Position numbers and translations under genes: made by a program. Positions 47,722 to 57,277 of a stretch of DNA of 64,000 nt are shown here, in pieces. The notes under the pieces were generated by a model, which worked only from the letters and a program-made list of their open reading frames with translations, ran no database searches and was not told the origin of the DNA. Source of the DNA: CADCVQ01 sp038260305 (GTDB taxonomy: Bacteria > Actinomycetota > Thermoleophilia > Solirubrobacterales > Solirubrobacteraceae); NCBI GenBank assembly GCA_038260305.1, contig JBBSNY010000005.1, forward strand, positions 1-64,000. Reading direction: 5' to 3'. Numbering within the stretch: position 1 is the first letter of the stretch; the number at the start of each line of letters is the position of its first letter.

Positions 47722-50700
47722 TCAGGAGACCTTCTTCGCGGTCGACTCGGCATGCGCCACGGCGCCGTTGGCACTGCCGTTGGAGGCCGCGGCCTCCTCG
47801 GCCGCGAGCTCGGCGAGCACGCGCTTGTAGTCCGTCGGGTAGATCTTCACGAAGCTCGTGCGCAGCACGTCCCAGTCGTCGAGCACGCGCCGCGCGACCG
47901 GCGAGTCGGTGCGCTCCAGGTGCTCGCTCACGAGCGCGCGGACCTCGATCTCGTCGCCCTCGTCGAGCGCCTCGATCTGGTTGGCCATCTCCGGGTTGCA
48001 GCGCGCGGCGAACGCCCCGTGCTCGTCGAGGACGAACGCCAGCCCGCCGCTCATACCGGCGGCGAAGTTGCGGCCCGTCGGCCCGAGCACGACGACGCGC
48101 CCGCCGGTCATGTACTCACAGCCATGGTCGCCGATGCCCTCGATGACGGCGCTGGCGCCCGAGTTGCGCACCGCGAAGCGCTCGCCCGCGAGGCCACGGA
48201 AGAACGCCTTGCCGCTCGTCGCGCCGTACAGGACGGTGTTGCCGATCAGGACGTTCTCCTCGGCGACGTACGGCGCGCCATCCGGCGGCATGATCGCGAG
48301 CGTCCCGCCCGACAGGCCCTTGCCGGTGTAGTCGTTGGCGTCGCCGCGCAGCGTGAACGTGACGCCCTCGGCGAGCCAGCCGCCGAAGGACTGACCGGCG
48401 GAGCCCTTGAAGATGACGTCGATCGAGCCGTCGGGCAGGCCCTTGGCCCCATGCTTCTCGGCGATCGTGCTCGACAGGATTCCGCCGACGCAGCGGTTGA
48501 CGTTGCGGATCTCGCGCTCGATCGTGACGTCCTCGCCGTCGTCGATCGCGGCGCGGGCGGCCTCGACGAGGCCCCAGTCCATCGCGTCGTCGAGCACCGG
48601 CTCCTGCGCGCGGACGCGGTGGCGCGGCGTGCCCTCGGGCAGGTCGAGCTGCATGAGGATGTTCGACAGGTCGACGCCGCGCGCCTTCCAGTGCTCGATC
48701 GCACCGTCGGCCTCGAGCAGGTCGCTGCGGCCGACGAGCTCGTCCATCGTGCGCACGCCGAGCGAGGCCATGAGCGCGCGGACCTCCTCGGCGACGAAGA
48801 AGAAGAAGTTCACGACGTGCTCGGGCGTGCCCGTGAAGCGCTTGCGCAGCTCGGGGTCCTGCGTCGCGATGCCGACCGGGCACGTGTTCAGGTGGCAGGC
48901 GCGCATCATGATGCAGCCCGCCGCGATCAGGGGAGCGGTCGAGAAGCCCATCTCGTCGGCGCCGAGCATCGCCGCGATGACGACGTCGCGGCCGGTCTTG
49001 AGCTGGCCGTCGGTCTGCACGATGATCCGCGAGCGCAGGTCGTTGAGCAGCAGCGTCTGCTGGGTCTCGGCGAGGCCGATCTCCCACGGCACGCCGGCCG
49101 ACTGGATCGAGCTCAGCGGCGACGCGCCCGTACCGCCGTCGTGGCCGGCGATCAGGACGTGGTCGGCGTTGGCCTTCGCGACGCCGGCGGCGACGGTGCC
49201 GACGCCGACCTCGGAGACGAGCTTGACCGACACCTGGCCCTTGGGGTTCGCGCAGCGCAGGTCGTAGATGAGCTGCTTGAGGTCCTCGATCGAGTAGATG
49301 TCGTGGTGCGGCGGCGGCGAGATGAGGCCCACGCCGGGCGTCGTGTGGCGCACGCCGCCGATGTACGCGTCGACCTTGTGGCCGGGTAGCTGGCCGCCCT
49401 CGCCGGGCTTCGCGCCCTGCGCCATCTTGATCTGCAGCTGATCGGAGTTGACGAGGTAGTGGATCGTGACGCCGAAGCGTCCCGACGCGACCTGCTTGAT
49501 CGCCGAGCGGCGCGAGTCGCCGTTGGCATCGGGCGTGAAGCGGACCGGGTCCTCGCCGCCCTCGCCGGTGTTCGACTTGCCGCCGAGCCGGTTCATCGCG
49601 ATCGCGAGCGTCTCGTGCGACTCGCGCGAGATCGAGCCGAGCGACATCGCGCCGGTCGCGAAGCGCTTGACGATCTCCTTCGCCGGCTCCACCTCGTCGA
49701 TGTCGATCGCCGTCACGCCGGCGGTCTTGAACTTCATCAGCCCGCGCAGCGTCGCGCGGCGCGTCGCATCGTCGTTGCAGAGCGCGGCGTACTCGTCGTA
49801 CTTCGCCTGCCCACTGCCATCGCCGTTTGCCCGCACGGAGTGCTGCAGCGCCGCGATCGTGTCGGGGTTCCACTGATGGAACTCGCCCTCACGGCGCCAG
49901 GCGTAGATGCCGCCGACGGGCAGCAGCGCCTCGTGGTCGGCCGGGTACGCCGAGGCGTGGCGGTCGAGCGTCTCACGCGCGAGCACGTCGATCCCGATAC
50001 CGCCGATCCGCGATGCCGTGCCGGTGAAGTGGCGGTCGATGAGCGCCTTCTCGAGGCCGACGGCCTCGAAGATCTGGGCGCCGCAGTAGGACTGGATCGT
50101 CGAGATCCCCATCTTCGAGATCGTCTTCAGCAGGCCCTTGCCGATCGCCTTGACGATGTGGCGCTCGGCCGTGTCGACGTTGTCGATGCCGGCGACGCGC
50201 CCGCCGCTGACGAGCTCGCCGACGGTGTCGAGCAGCAGGTAGGGGTTGATCGCGCCGCAGCCATAGCCGATCAGCGTCGCCATGTGATGGACCTCGCGCG
50301 GCTCGCCGGACTCGAGCACGAGGCCGGTGCGCAGGCGCGTGCCCTCGCGCACGAGGTGCTCGTGGACGGCGGCGACGGCGAGCAGCGACGGGATCGGCGC
50401 GCGCCGCGGCCCGACCTGGCGGTCGGACAGGATCAGCACGCTGACGCCGTCGGCGACGGCGTCGTGGGCGGCGTCGCAGAGCTTCGCAAGCGCGGTGCGC
50501 ATGCCGCCGGGGCCAGTGTCGATCGGCCACGTGATGTCGAGCGTGTGCGCGCGGAAGATCTCGTCGTGGACGATGCGCAGCGTCTCGAGCTCGTGGTTGC
50601 GCAGAATCGGCTGGTCGAGGATGAGCTTGTGCGCGTGCTCTGGTGTCTCGGCGAGGAGGTTGCGCTCGCCGCCGATCCCGGTGATCAGCGACATCACGAT

Positions 50701-52290
50701 GTTCTCGCGAATCGGGTCGATCGGCGGGTTCGTGACCTGCGCGAAGAGCTGCTTGAAGTAGGAGAACAGCGGCGGGCGGCGATCGGACAGAACCGCGAGC
50801 GCGTTGTCGTTGCCCATCGAGCCGATCGGCTCGGCGCCGGTCTGCGCCATCGGCGCGATAAGGACGCGCAGATCCTCCTGCGAGTAGCCGAACGCGAGCT
50901 GGCGCAGCCTCGTCGGCTGCAGCCCGGTCATCGTCGTGTGCGCCTCGGCGAGGTCGTCGAAGTGGACGGTGTTCTGCTCGAACCACTCGCCGTAGGGCTT
51001 GAGCGTGGAGACCTCGCGCTTGACCTCCTCGTCCTCGACGATGCGGTGGCGCTCGAGGTCGACGAGAAACAGCTTGCCGGGCTGCAGGCGGCCGAGGCGC
51101 TTGACGTCCTCGTTGCGGATCGGCAGCAGGCCGGCCTCGGAGCCGAGCACGACGAGCCCGTCGTACGTCTCCACCCAGCGGCCCGGACGCAGCCCGTTGC
51201 GATCGAGCGTGGCGCCGACGACGCTGCCGTTCGTGAAGGCGACCGCGGCGGGGCCGTCCCACGGCTCCATCATGCAGGAGTGAAAGGCGTAGAAGCCCTT
51301 CAGATGCTCCGGGATGTCGTCGCGATCGGCGTAGGCCTCGGGGATCATCATCATCACCGCGTGCGGCAGCGAGCGGCCGCCGAGCATGAGCAGCTCGAGC
51401 ACGTTGTCGAACGTCGCGGTGTCGGAGTTGCCGGGAGCGACGATCGGCATGATCTTCTGCAGGTCGAGGCCGAAGAGCCTCGACGCGAGCTGCGACTCGC
51501 GCGCGCGCATCCAGTTGACGTTGCCCATCAGCGTGTTGATCTCGCCGTTGTGGGCGATGACGCGGTAGGGGTGCGCGAGCGGCCAGCTCGGGAACGTGTT
51601 CGTCGAGAAGCGCGAGTGCACGAGCGCGAGGGCGCTCTTCATGTGCTCGTCGGTCAGGTCGGGGAAGAAGCCGCGGACCTGGTCGGGGACGAGCATCCCC
51701 TTGTAGACGATCGTGCGCGAGGAGAACGACGCGACGTAGAGGTCGGGACCCGCCGCGAGCTCGCAGATGCGGCGGATGACGTAGAGCTTGCGCTCGAAGG
51801 CGTCCTGGTCGGCCTTGAAGCCGGGCCCCGACTCGACGAACAGCTGGCGCATGACCGGTCGCGTCGCGTTCGCCGTCTCGCCGACGTGATCGAGGTCGAC
51901 CGGGATGTCGCGCCAGCCGAGCACGACCTGGCCCTCGACGCGGGCGTTGAGCTCAAGCAGCGCCTCGAGCTTCGAACGGCGGTAGGGGTCCTGCGGCAAA
52001 AAGCAGACCGCGACGCCGTACTGGCCCGGCTCGGGCAGCTCGAAGTCGAGCTTGGAGCGGAAGAACTCGTGCGGCATCTGCAGCAGCATCCCGGCGCCGT
52101 CGCCGGTGCGTGAGTCGGCGCCGGTGGCGCCGCGGTGCTCGAGGTTCTCGACGGCCTGCAAGCCCTTCTCGACGACCTCGTGGACGGGGACGTTGTCCAG
52201 GCGCGCGACGAGGGCGACGCCGCACGCATCGTGCTCGTAGCGGGGGTCGTAGAGGCCGGCGGCCTGTGGCGGCAGGGTCTGCATGCTCAT
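47722..52290 (-). CDS. gltB: Glutamate synthase large subunit
   Basis: 1522-residue enzyme turning glutamine plus 2-oxoglutarate into two glutamates, the assimilation half of GS-GOGAT. YEHDACGVALVARL shows that the mature protein starts at the nucleophile Cys23 after a short propeptide. The central and FMN/2-oxoglutarate domains follow. The [3Fe-4S] Cys cluster (ACHLNTCPVGIATQD) is near residue 1130, and the C-terminal GXGXG beta-helix ends the protein. GGAGG precedes ATG 52290. It continues into gltD after a 22-base gap. Confidence 0.97.
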   Translation of the reverse strand: MSMQTLPPQAAGLYDPRYEHDACGVALVARLDNVPVHEVVEKGLQAVENLEHRGATGADSRTGDGAGMLLQMPHEFFRSKLDFELPEPGQYGVAVCFLPQDPYRRSKLEALLELNARVEGQVVLGWRDIPVDLDHVGETANATRPVMRQLFVESGPGFKADQDAFERKLYVIRRICELAAGPDLYVASFSSRTIVYKGMLVPDQVRGFFPDLTDEHMKSALALVHSRFSTNTFPSWPLAHPYRVIAHNGEINTLMGNVNWMRARESQLASRLFGLDLQKIMPIVAPGNSDTATFDNVLELLMLGGRSLPHAVMMMIPEAYADRDDIPEHLKGFYAFHSCMMEPWDGPAAVAFTNGSVVGATLDRNGLRPGRWVETYDGLVVLGSEAGLLPIRNEDVKRLGRLQPGKLFLVDLERHRIVEDEEVKREVSTLKPYGEWFEQNTVHFDDLAEAHTTMTGLQPTRLRQLAFGYSQEDLRVLIAPMAQTGAEPIGSMGNDNALAVLSDRRPPLFSYFKQLFAQVTNPPIDPIRENIVMSLITGIGGERNLLAETPEHAHKLILDQPILRNHELETLRIVHDEIFRAHTLDITWPIDTGPGGMRTALAKLCDAAHDAVADGVSVLILSDRQVGPRRAPIPSLLAVAAVHEHLVREGTRLRTGLVLESGEPREVHHMATLIGYGCGAINPYLLLDTVGELVSGGRVAGIDNVDTAERHIVKAIGKGLLKTISKMGISTIQSYCGAQIFEAVGLEKALIDRHFTGTASRIGGIGIDVLARETLDRHASAYPADHEALLPVGGIYAWRREGEFHQWNPDTIAALQHSVRANGDGSGQAKYDEYAALCNDDATRRATLRGLMKFKTAGVTAIDIDEVEPAKEIVKRFATGAMSLGSISRESHETLAIAMNRLGGKSNTGEGGEDPVRFTPDANGDSRRSAIKQVASGRFGVTIHYLVNSDQLQIKMAQGAKPGEGGQLPGHKVDAYIGGVRHTTPGVGLISPPPHHDIYSIEDLKQLIYDLRCANPKGQVSVKLVSEVGVGTVAAGVAKANADHVLIAGHDGGTGASPLSSIQSAGVPWEIGLAETQQTLLLNDLRSRIIVQTDGQLKTGRDVVIAAMLGADEMGFSTAPLIAAGCIMMRACHLNTCPVGIATQDPELRKRFTGTPEHVVNFFFFVAEEVRALMASLGVRTMDELVGRSDLLEADGAIEHWKARGVDLSNILMQLDLPEGTPRHRVRAQEPVLDDAMDWGLVEAARAAIDDGEDVTIEREIRNVNRCVGGILSSTIAEKHGAKGLPDGSIDVIFKGSAGQSFGGWLAEGVTFTLRGDANDYTGKGLSGGTLAIMPPDGAPYVAEENVLIGNTVLYGATSGKAFFRGLAGERFAVRNSGASAVIEGIGDHGCEYMTGGRVVVLGPTGRNFAAGMSGGLAFVLDEHGAFAARCNPEMANQIEALDEGDEIEVRALVSEHLERTDSPVARRVLDDWDVLRTSFVKIYPTDYKRVLAELAAEEAAASNGSANGAVAHAESTAKKVS

Positions 52291-52571
52291 GGCGAGTGCC
52301 TCCAGGTTCGGCGCGTGGCACTGTGAGGCGGAGCGCAAAAGGTTAGCAGCGGATAAGCGCCGAAACCGTCCCGCAACACACCTGCACGATCGCTTCTCGG
52401 ACCTCTGGATCGCCGCCGTCCGGGCGGCGCGGGGGCGCCCTTTGCTTCCGACGTCGAGGGACCTCCGTCGCGCCGGAGTTCGCGTTCGGACGCGAGAGTA
52501 AAAGGCGACCCCCGCGGGCACTCTCCGGGAGGAACGGTCCGACCGGGTCGTCGACACGTCGCATCGAAGGG

Positions 52572-52982
52572 GTGACCGCAACGCCCGACTTGGAGCTCAA
52601 GCTGCCCGCGCGCGCCGAGAACGTCGCGGTCGTCAGGCACGCCTTCGGCGGCTTGGCCGATGTCATCGACGTCGACGAGCAGACGCTGGCGGACATCAAG
52701 CTCGCGATCACCGAGGCATGCACGAACGTCGTCGTCCATGCCTACGACGAGGGCGAGACGGGCCGCCTGGAGGTCGATGCGACGATCGACGACGACCGCT
52801 TGACCGTCGTCATCCGCGACGGCGGGCGCGGCATCGTCCCGCGGCCCGACTCGCCGGGGCTCGGCCTCGGCCTGCCGCTCATCGCGACGCTGACGGAGAC
52901 GCTCGAGCTCGGAAAGGACGATGTCGATCGCACCGAGGTGCGCATGACCTTCCGCCTCGACGAGCGCGACGAGGCGGCATGA
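52572..52982 (+). CDS. RsbW-like anti-sigma factor / serine kinase
   Basis: 136-residue GHKL ATPase-fold protein. N box ITEACTNVVVHAY, G1 box VIRDGGRGI and G2 box GLGLGLPLI are intact. Such proteins bind a SigB-type sigma factor and phosphorylate a STAS antagonist. Start GTG 52572 behind GAAGG. It overlaps the next gene by ATGA; a STAS gene is third, and a matching sigma factor lies 2 kb downstream on the other strand. Confidence 0.9.
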   Translation: MTATPDLELKLPARAENVAVVRHAFGGLADVIDVDEQTLADIKLAITEACTNVVVHAYDEGETGRLEVDATIDDDRLTVVIRDGGRGIVPRPDSPGLGLGLPLIATLTETLELGKDDVDRTEVRMTFRLDERDEAA

Positions 52983-53383
52983 GCATCGACGCGGGGCTCA
53001 ACGAGGCCTCCGTCGGCCTGGCCCAGGGCCCGCTCGCCGCGCCCGTCCTCGGGCGCGTCGTCGGGATCCTGGCCGCGCGCGCCGACTGCCCGATCGACCG
53101 CCTCGACGACGCGATGCTCGTCGCCGACGCCGTCGCGGCGCGCGCCGCCACGTACGCCGAGGACGGGCGCGTCAACGTGCAGGTCGTGGCGGTGCCGGGC
53201 TCCTTGGACCTGCGTGTCGGACCCCTGCGCGCCGACGGAGCCGGCGAGCTCGTCGCCTCCGTGGAGCTGCCGGGGATCGGGAACGTGCTCGAGCGGGTAG
53301 CCGATGAGCTCGAGACGCAGTCCGCAGACGATGGCGACAGCGAGTATCTGCACATCCGGCTGGGCTTCGGCGCGAAGACGTAA
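52979..53383 (+). CDS. Companion protein of the RsbW-like kinase
   Basis: 134 residues of unrecognised family between the kinase and STAS genes, coupled by ATGA. PVLGRVVGILAARADCPIDRLDDAMLVADAVAARA looks like the first helices of a GHKL-type protein, and LDLRVGPL..GAGELV resembles its strands, but no N, G1 or G2 box is present. It may be a degenerate, nucleotide-free paralogue acting as adaptor or sensor. Confidence 0.65.
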   Translation: MSIDAGLNEASVGLAQGPLAAPVLGRVVGILAARADCPIDRLDDAMLVADAVAARAATYAEDGRVNVQVVAVPGSLDLRVGPLRADGAGELVASVELPGIGNVLERVADELETQSADDGDSEYLHIRLGFGAKT

Positions 53384-53404
53384 CCCAAAGACCCCGAGGA
53401 ACAC

Positions 53405-53776
53405 ATGCCCCCTGAGTTCGCAGTCACAGAGCATCCGATCGACACCGCACGCCACGTGCTCGCGGTGCGCGGGGAGATCGATCTCTTCACCGCTCCGGAG
53501 CTCAAGCAGGTGTTGGCGGAGTCGATCGAGGCCGGCCGCACGCGCGTCGTCGTCGACCTCACCGAGACGACCTTCCTCGACTCGACCGCGCTCGGCGTCC
53601 TGATCGGGGCCGTCAAGCGACTGCGCTCGCGCGACGGCGCGCTGGCGATCGTCAACATCGACGAGAACATCGCCAAGACGTTCGAGATCACCGGCCTCGA
53701 TCAGATCTTCACGATCGTCGCGACGCGCGACGAGGCCGTCGAAGCGGTCGCGCCGGCGCACGACAGCGCCGGCTGA
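53405..53776 (+). CDS. STAS-domain anti-anti-sigma factor
   Basis: 123 residues, RsbV/SpoIIAA family. VVVDLTETTFLDSTALGVL holds the phosphorylated Ser60. When unphosphorylated it binds the RsbW-like kinase and frees the sigma factor. Third gene of the partner-switching unit, 21 bases after its neighbour. Confidence 0.93.
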   Translation: MPPEFAVTEHPIDTARHVLAVRGEIDLFTAPELKQVLAESIEAGRTRVVVDLTETTFLDSTALGVLIGAVKRLRSRDGALAIVNIDENIAKTFEITGLDQIFTIVATRDEAVEAVAPAHDSAG

Positions 53777-53794
53777 GCGCGGTCAGTCAGGCCA

Positions 53795-54280
53795 TCACGC
53801 GGCGACCGCGAGAACGGTCGCGCCCCAGGTGCGGAAGTCCTTCGCGCTGACGTCGAGGCCGCTCGCGGCCTCGAGGTACTCGTTGATGTCTGACGAGGGC
53901 ACGTCGCACCAGCGGCGCGAGCGCTTGAACGCGAGCAGCTCGTCGCCGCCCGAGCGACGCGCCCGCAGGCGCGCCACGACCTCCGCCACCTCGGGGTCGA
54001 CGACGCCGTGCACGCGCCGCTTGCCGGACTTCGCCGGGTAGTCGAAGTCGATCCGGTCGCCGTCGAGGCGCACATGCAGCGAGCCCGCGAAGCGCACCAT
54101 GTCGTCGAACTTCTCCTGGTCGCGACGGGGCCCTCCTCGTCGACATAGCGAAAGCCCCTGCCGTGGCGTCGCCGTGCGATGCCCAGGGCCGCCGGATCCG
54201 CACGGCGCAGGCGGGGGCGTCGGGCCGGCGCGGAGGGGCTCTGTTCGGCGGCGGGGGCGATGACCATTGGCCATGCCACC
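53795..54280 (-). pseudogene. Deleted DNA topoisomerase IB
   Basis: Three pieces of a bacterial topoisomerase IB remain. GIARRRHGRGFRYVDEEG (N-terminal domain, about 54205-54150) is in one frame. RDQEKFDDMVRFAGSL and then HVRLDGDRIDFDYPAKSGKR to DFRTWGATVLA are in another. Some 70 residues between the first two pieces, about as many between the second and third, and the C-terminal part with the active-site Tyr are missing. It cannot be active. It explains the gap between the STAS and ku genes. Confidence 0.75.
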
Positions 54281-54339
54281 TACCCGCGGCGACGCCTGCG
54301 GCTAACGACGGGGTGCGCGGTTCGGCGCGCCCGCAACGG

Positions 54340-55212
54340 CTACTTCGCCGCGGTCTCCTTCTTGGCGGGCGCCTTCTTCTTGGGTGCGTCCTTCTTGCTC
54401 GAGGACGAGCCGCCGTTGCCGTCGCGCTTCTTGACGGCGTCGAGGCTGGCCTTCAGCGCGGCCATGAGGTCGGGGACGGGGACGTCCTCCTCGTCGGCCT
54501 CGGGCTGCACCGCGATCTGCTCGCCGGCGGCCTTGCGCTCGACGAGTGCGAGGACCTCCTCGCGGTAGCTGTCGCGGTACTTGTCGGGATCGAAGTCGGC
54601 GGCGAGCGACTCGACGAGCTGCTGGGCGATCGCGAGTTCGCGCTTGTTGACCGAGACGTCGTCGGCGGACGGGATCTCGTCGATCGTGCCTGGGTCGATG
54701 ACCTCGTCGGGGAAGACCATCGTCGCCATCCCGAGCACGTCGTCGCCGATCGGGCGAACCGCGACGAGCTGCTGCTTGGAGCGGATGACGACCGTCGCGA
54801 TCGCGACGCGGCCGGTCTCGCGCATCGCCTCGAGCAGCAGCCGGTAGGGCTTCGCACCGCCGGGGCCGGGAGCGAGGTAGTACGGGTGATCGAAGTAGAT
54901 CGGGTCGATCTCGTCGAGCGCGACGAAGTCCTCGATCTCGATCGACTTCGTCTTCTTCGGGTCCAGCGCCTCGAGCTCGCCGGGCTCGATCAGCACGTAG
55001 CGATCGGGCGTCAGCTCGTAGCCCTTGACGATGTCCTCGTAGGCGACCTCGTCGCCGGTCGACGGGTCGACGCGCTTCTGCTGGATGCGCACGCCCGTCT
55101 TGCCGTTGAGCTGGTGGAAGCGCACCGTCTTGCGCGAGACCGCGGAGTACATCTTCACGGGGACGGTCACCAACCCGAACGAGATGGCGCCTGTCCAGAT
55201 CGATCTGGCCAT
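54340..55212 (-). CDS. ku: Ku protein for non-homologous end joining
   Basis: 290-residue homodimeric ring that binds DNA ends and recruits LigD. The Ku core runs from ARSIWTGAISFGLVTVPVKMY, the canonical start, to about 255. The tail is Ser/Lys-rich (KKDAPKKKAPAKKETAAK), of the kind that promotes threading along DNA in actinobacterial Ku. No ligD gene is in the window. Confidence 0.97.
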   Translation of the reverse strand: MARSIWTGAISFGLVTVPVKMYSAVSRKTVRFHQLNGKTGVRIQQKRVDPSTGDEVAYEDIVKGYELTPDRYVLIEPGELEALDPKKTKSIEIEDFVALDEIDPIYFDHPYYLAPGPGGAKPYRLLLEAMRETGRVAIATVVIRSKQQLVAVRPIGDDVLGMATMVFPDEVIDPGTIDEIPSADDVSVNKRELAIAQQLVESLAADFDPDKYRDSYREEVLALVERKAAGEQIAVQPEADEEDVPVPDLMAALKASLDAVKKRDGNGGSSSSKKDAPKKKAPAKKETAAK

Positions 55213-55311
55213 GGCTACAGAGTATTCCCCGCAAGCGGCCTTCCCTGCACGCGCATGGCCGGTTGCAGCGCGGACATTCGGGCATACCGATCGGCAGAGG
55301 TGATCGCGCCG

Positions 55312-55563
55312 TCAGATCGTCAGCGGCGGGCTCGGCGGGTTGATCGACGGGGTCGGCGGATCGATCGCCGGTCCCGGCGGGTCGATCGGCACGGGATCGG
55401 GTTCCGGGACGCTCGGCGGCTGGGGGTCTCCCGGCGGCGCCGGGTCCGGCGCGGGCACCGGGTCGGCGGGAACCGTCGGCGGCTGGGGCGGCGAGATCGG
55501 TCCCGGATCCTCGCTGGGCTGTGGGACCTTCGCCTGCGACGGCGTTTCGGTGAGGGCGGGCAT
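55312..55563 (-). CDS. Proline-rich 83-residue protein
   Basis: Almost wholly Pro/Asp/Ser after the first 15 residues, with repeating DP-x-P and DPP-x-P units; no signal peptide or helix. A strong ribosome site (AAAGGAG) stands 7 bases before ATG 55563, so it is likely a real gene despite low complexity. Probably an unfolded polypeptide. It follows the sigma-factor gene by 55 bases. Confidence 0.6.
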   Translation of the reverse strand: MPALTETPSQAKVPQPSEDPGPISPPQPPTVPADPVPAPDPAPPGDPQPPSVPEPDPVPIDPPGPAIDPPTPSINPPSPPLTI

Positions 55564-55618
55564 TGGGCTCCTTTGTCGGGGTACGGGCCGCTTACCCGTA
55601 CGCCGGCCGCGGATACCC

Positions 55619-56440
55619 TCACCGAGCCGCGCCGTCGCCGTCGCCGTCCTCCGGCGCGCCGTCGGAGGCCGCGCGCAGCCGCGTCAGCGCCTGGCGGATG
55701 ACGCGCGAGACCTGCATCTGGCTGACGCCGATCACGGCGCCGATCTCCGCCTGCGTCATGTCCTCCTCGAAGCGCATCCGTAGCACCTCGCGCTCGCGCT
55801 GGGTCACGGTCGTGAGCAGGTTCGCGAGCGTCGCGCGCTCCTCCGCGCGGTCGAAGCCGTCCTCGTCGATGCCGACCGAGTCGGCGAGCGTCGTGACGTC
55901 GTCGTCGGCGCCCGTGCCGCGAGGCGCGTCGAAGGACACCGCGCGGTAGGCGCCGCCGGCCTGCAACGCCTCGAGCACGTGCTCCTCGTCGGCGCCGACC
56001 GCTGCGCCGATCTCGGCGACCGACGGCTGGCGGTGCAGCGCCTCGGCGAGCTCGCCGACCGCCTTGTCGACGCGCAGGGTGAGCTCCTGCAGGTCGCGCG
56101 GCACGCGGACCGCCCACGTGCGGTCGCGGAAGTGGCGCTTGATCTCGCCGAGGATCGTCGGCACCGCGTAGGAGGAGAACGCGATCTCGCGCTCGGGGTC
56201 GAAGCGGTCGATCGCCTTGATGAGCCCCAACGAGGCGACCTGCATGAGGTCGTCGAGGGGCTCGCCGGCGCGCTGATAGCGGCGCGCGAGCTGGCGCGCG
56301 AGCGGCAGGAAGCGATCGACGAGCAGCTCCCGCGCACGAGCGTCGCCGTCGACGTGATAGCGCACGAACAGCTCGCGATCCTCGCGGCTGCGCTCCGCGC
56401 CGCGGCCCGCGTCGTCCTTCGACTGAGTCATCATGACCAT
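55619..56440 (-). CDS. SigB/SigF-type RNA polymerase sigma factor
   Basis: 273 residues. Region 2 (PLDDLMQVASLGLIKAIDRFDPERE), region 3 (ILGEIKRHFRDRTWAVRVPRDLQEL) and region 4 (MTQAEIGAVIGVSQMQVSRVIRQAL) match the general-stress/sporulation sigma group controlled by RsbW-like kinases. Several in-frame ATGs at 56440, 56434 and 56431 could start it. It is divergent from the ANTAR gene. Confidence 0.94.
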   Translation of the reverse strand: MVMMTQSKDDAGRGAERSREDRELFVRYHVDGDARARELLVDRFLPLARQLARRYQRAGEPLDDLMQVASLGLIKAIDRFDPEREIAFSSYAVPTILGEIKRHFRDRTWAVRVPRDLQELTLRVDKAVGELAEALHRQPSVAEIGAAVGADEEHVLEALQAGGAYRAVSFDAPRGTGADDDVTTLADSVGIDEDGFDRAEERATLANLLTTVTQREREVLRMRFEEDMTQAEIGAVIGVSQMQVSRVIRQALTRLRAASDGAPEDGDGDGAAR

Positions 56441-56629
56441 GACGCGCCTACCTCTGACGCGCGATCGGCACTGCACTGCACCTGGCTCAGGTAAGCGTCC
56501 ACGACATACCTCCGGGCCAAACGTCACGGTGCGCCGGAGGCTGGGGCGCTGGGGGTGCGCGGCGGGGTCTTCGGCCGCGCGTAGTTCATGATAGCCACGC
56601 CGGCAACCCAACATGGAGCGTGGCGCACG

Positions 56630-57238
56630 ATGTCCGATGCGACGACAGCAGGGCTGCGCATCCTCGCCGCGGACGAGGATCACGCGACGCTCGACAGGAC
56701 GCAGGAGATCCTCGAGGGACTCGGCTACATCGTGGCGGCCAAGGCCGTCAACGTCGCCAAGGTCGGCGAGCTCGTCGTCAGTGAGGATCCGGACCTCTCG
56801 ATCGTCGTCGTCGACAGTGACGACGCGCACGCGCTCGATCTCATCGAGGAGATGAGCGAGTACGCGCGCGGGCCGATCATCGCGCTCGTCGGCGACCACG
56901 ACCCGGGCTTCGTCTCGCGCGCGGCCGAGCACGGGATCTATGGCTTCGCGCGGCTGAACTTCATCGACGAGGTGCAGGGCGCGATCGAGGTCGCGATGCG
57001 CCGCCACGGCGAGACGGCCCGCCTCAGCGAGCAGGTGCAGCAGCTCGAGAGCGCACTCGAGCGGCGCGGGACGATCGAGCGAGCGAAGGGCATCCTCATG
57101 GAGCGCCACGGCGTCGACGAGCGCGCCGCGTTCGAGCTCCTGCGACAGCAGGCCCGCAAGTCCGGCCGGCGCGTCGTCGAGCTCGCGAACGCCGTCTCGG
57201 ATGGCCACGCGTTGCTGCCGGGCGCCAAGGACGACTGA
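56630..57238 (+). CDS. ANTAR-domain response regulator with atypical receiver
   Basis: 202 residues. The receiver-like domain (about 8-125) has an acidic DEDH and VVVDSDD, but the conserved Thr/Ser (IALVGD) and Lys (FARLNF) are replaced, so phosphorylation switching is doubtful. After a coiled coil, the ANTAR RNA-binding domain is clear (ALERRGTIERAKGILMERHG, then ELLRQQARKSGRRVVELA). ANTAR proteins antiterminate transcription by binding paired hairpins in leaders. ATG 56630 with GGAG 12 bases before. Confidence 0.9.
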   Translation: MSDATTAGLRILAADEDHATLDRTQEILEGLGYIVAAKAVNVAKVGELVVSEDPDLSIVVVDSDDAHALDLIEEMSEYARGPIIALVGDHDPGFVSRAAEHGIYGFARLNFIDEVQGAIEVAMRRHGETARLSEQVQQLESALERRGTIERAKGILMERHGVDERAAFELLRQQARKSGRRVVELANAVSDGHALLPGAKDD

Positions 57239-57277
57239 CCGCGCTTACGCGCCGACTGTCGGGGGAACCCTGCTCTC

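Noticed and set aside
49459..52113. 884-residue open frame on the plus strand
   Set aside because: Antisense of gltB; no recognisable domain.
52291..52571. Riboswitch upstream of gltB
   Set aside because: No glutamine, glycine or other known motif could be traced in this 281-base divergent region; nothing clear seen.
56485..56520. Six-codon leader peptide (MSWTLT) upstream of the sigma gene
   Set aside because: The GGAGG is only one base from the ATG, too close for initiation; no supporting structure.
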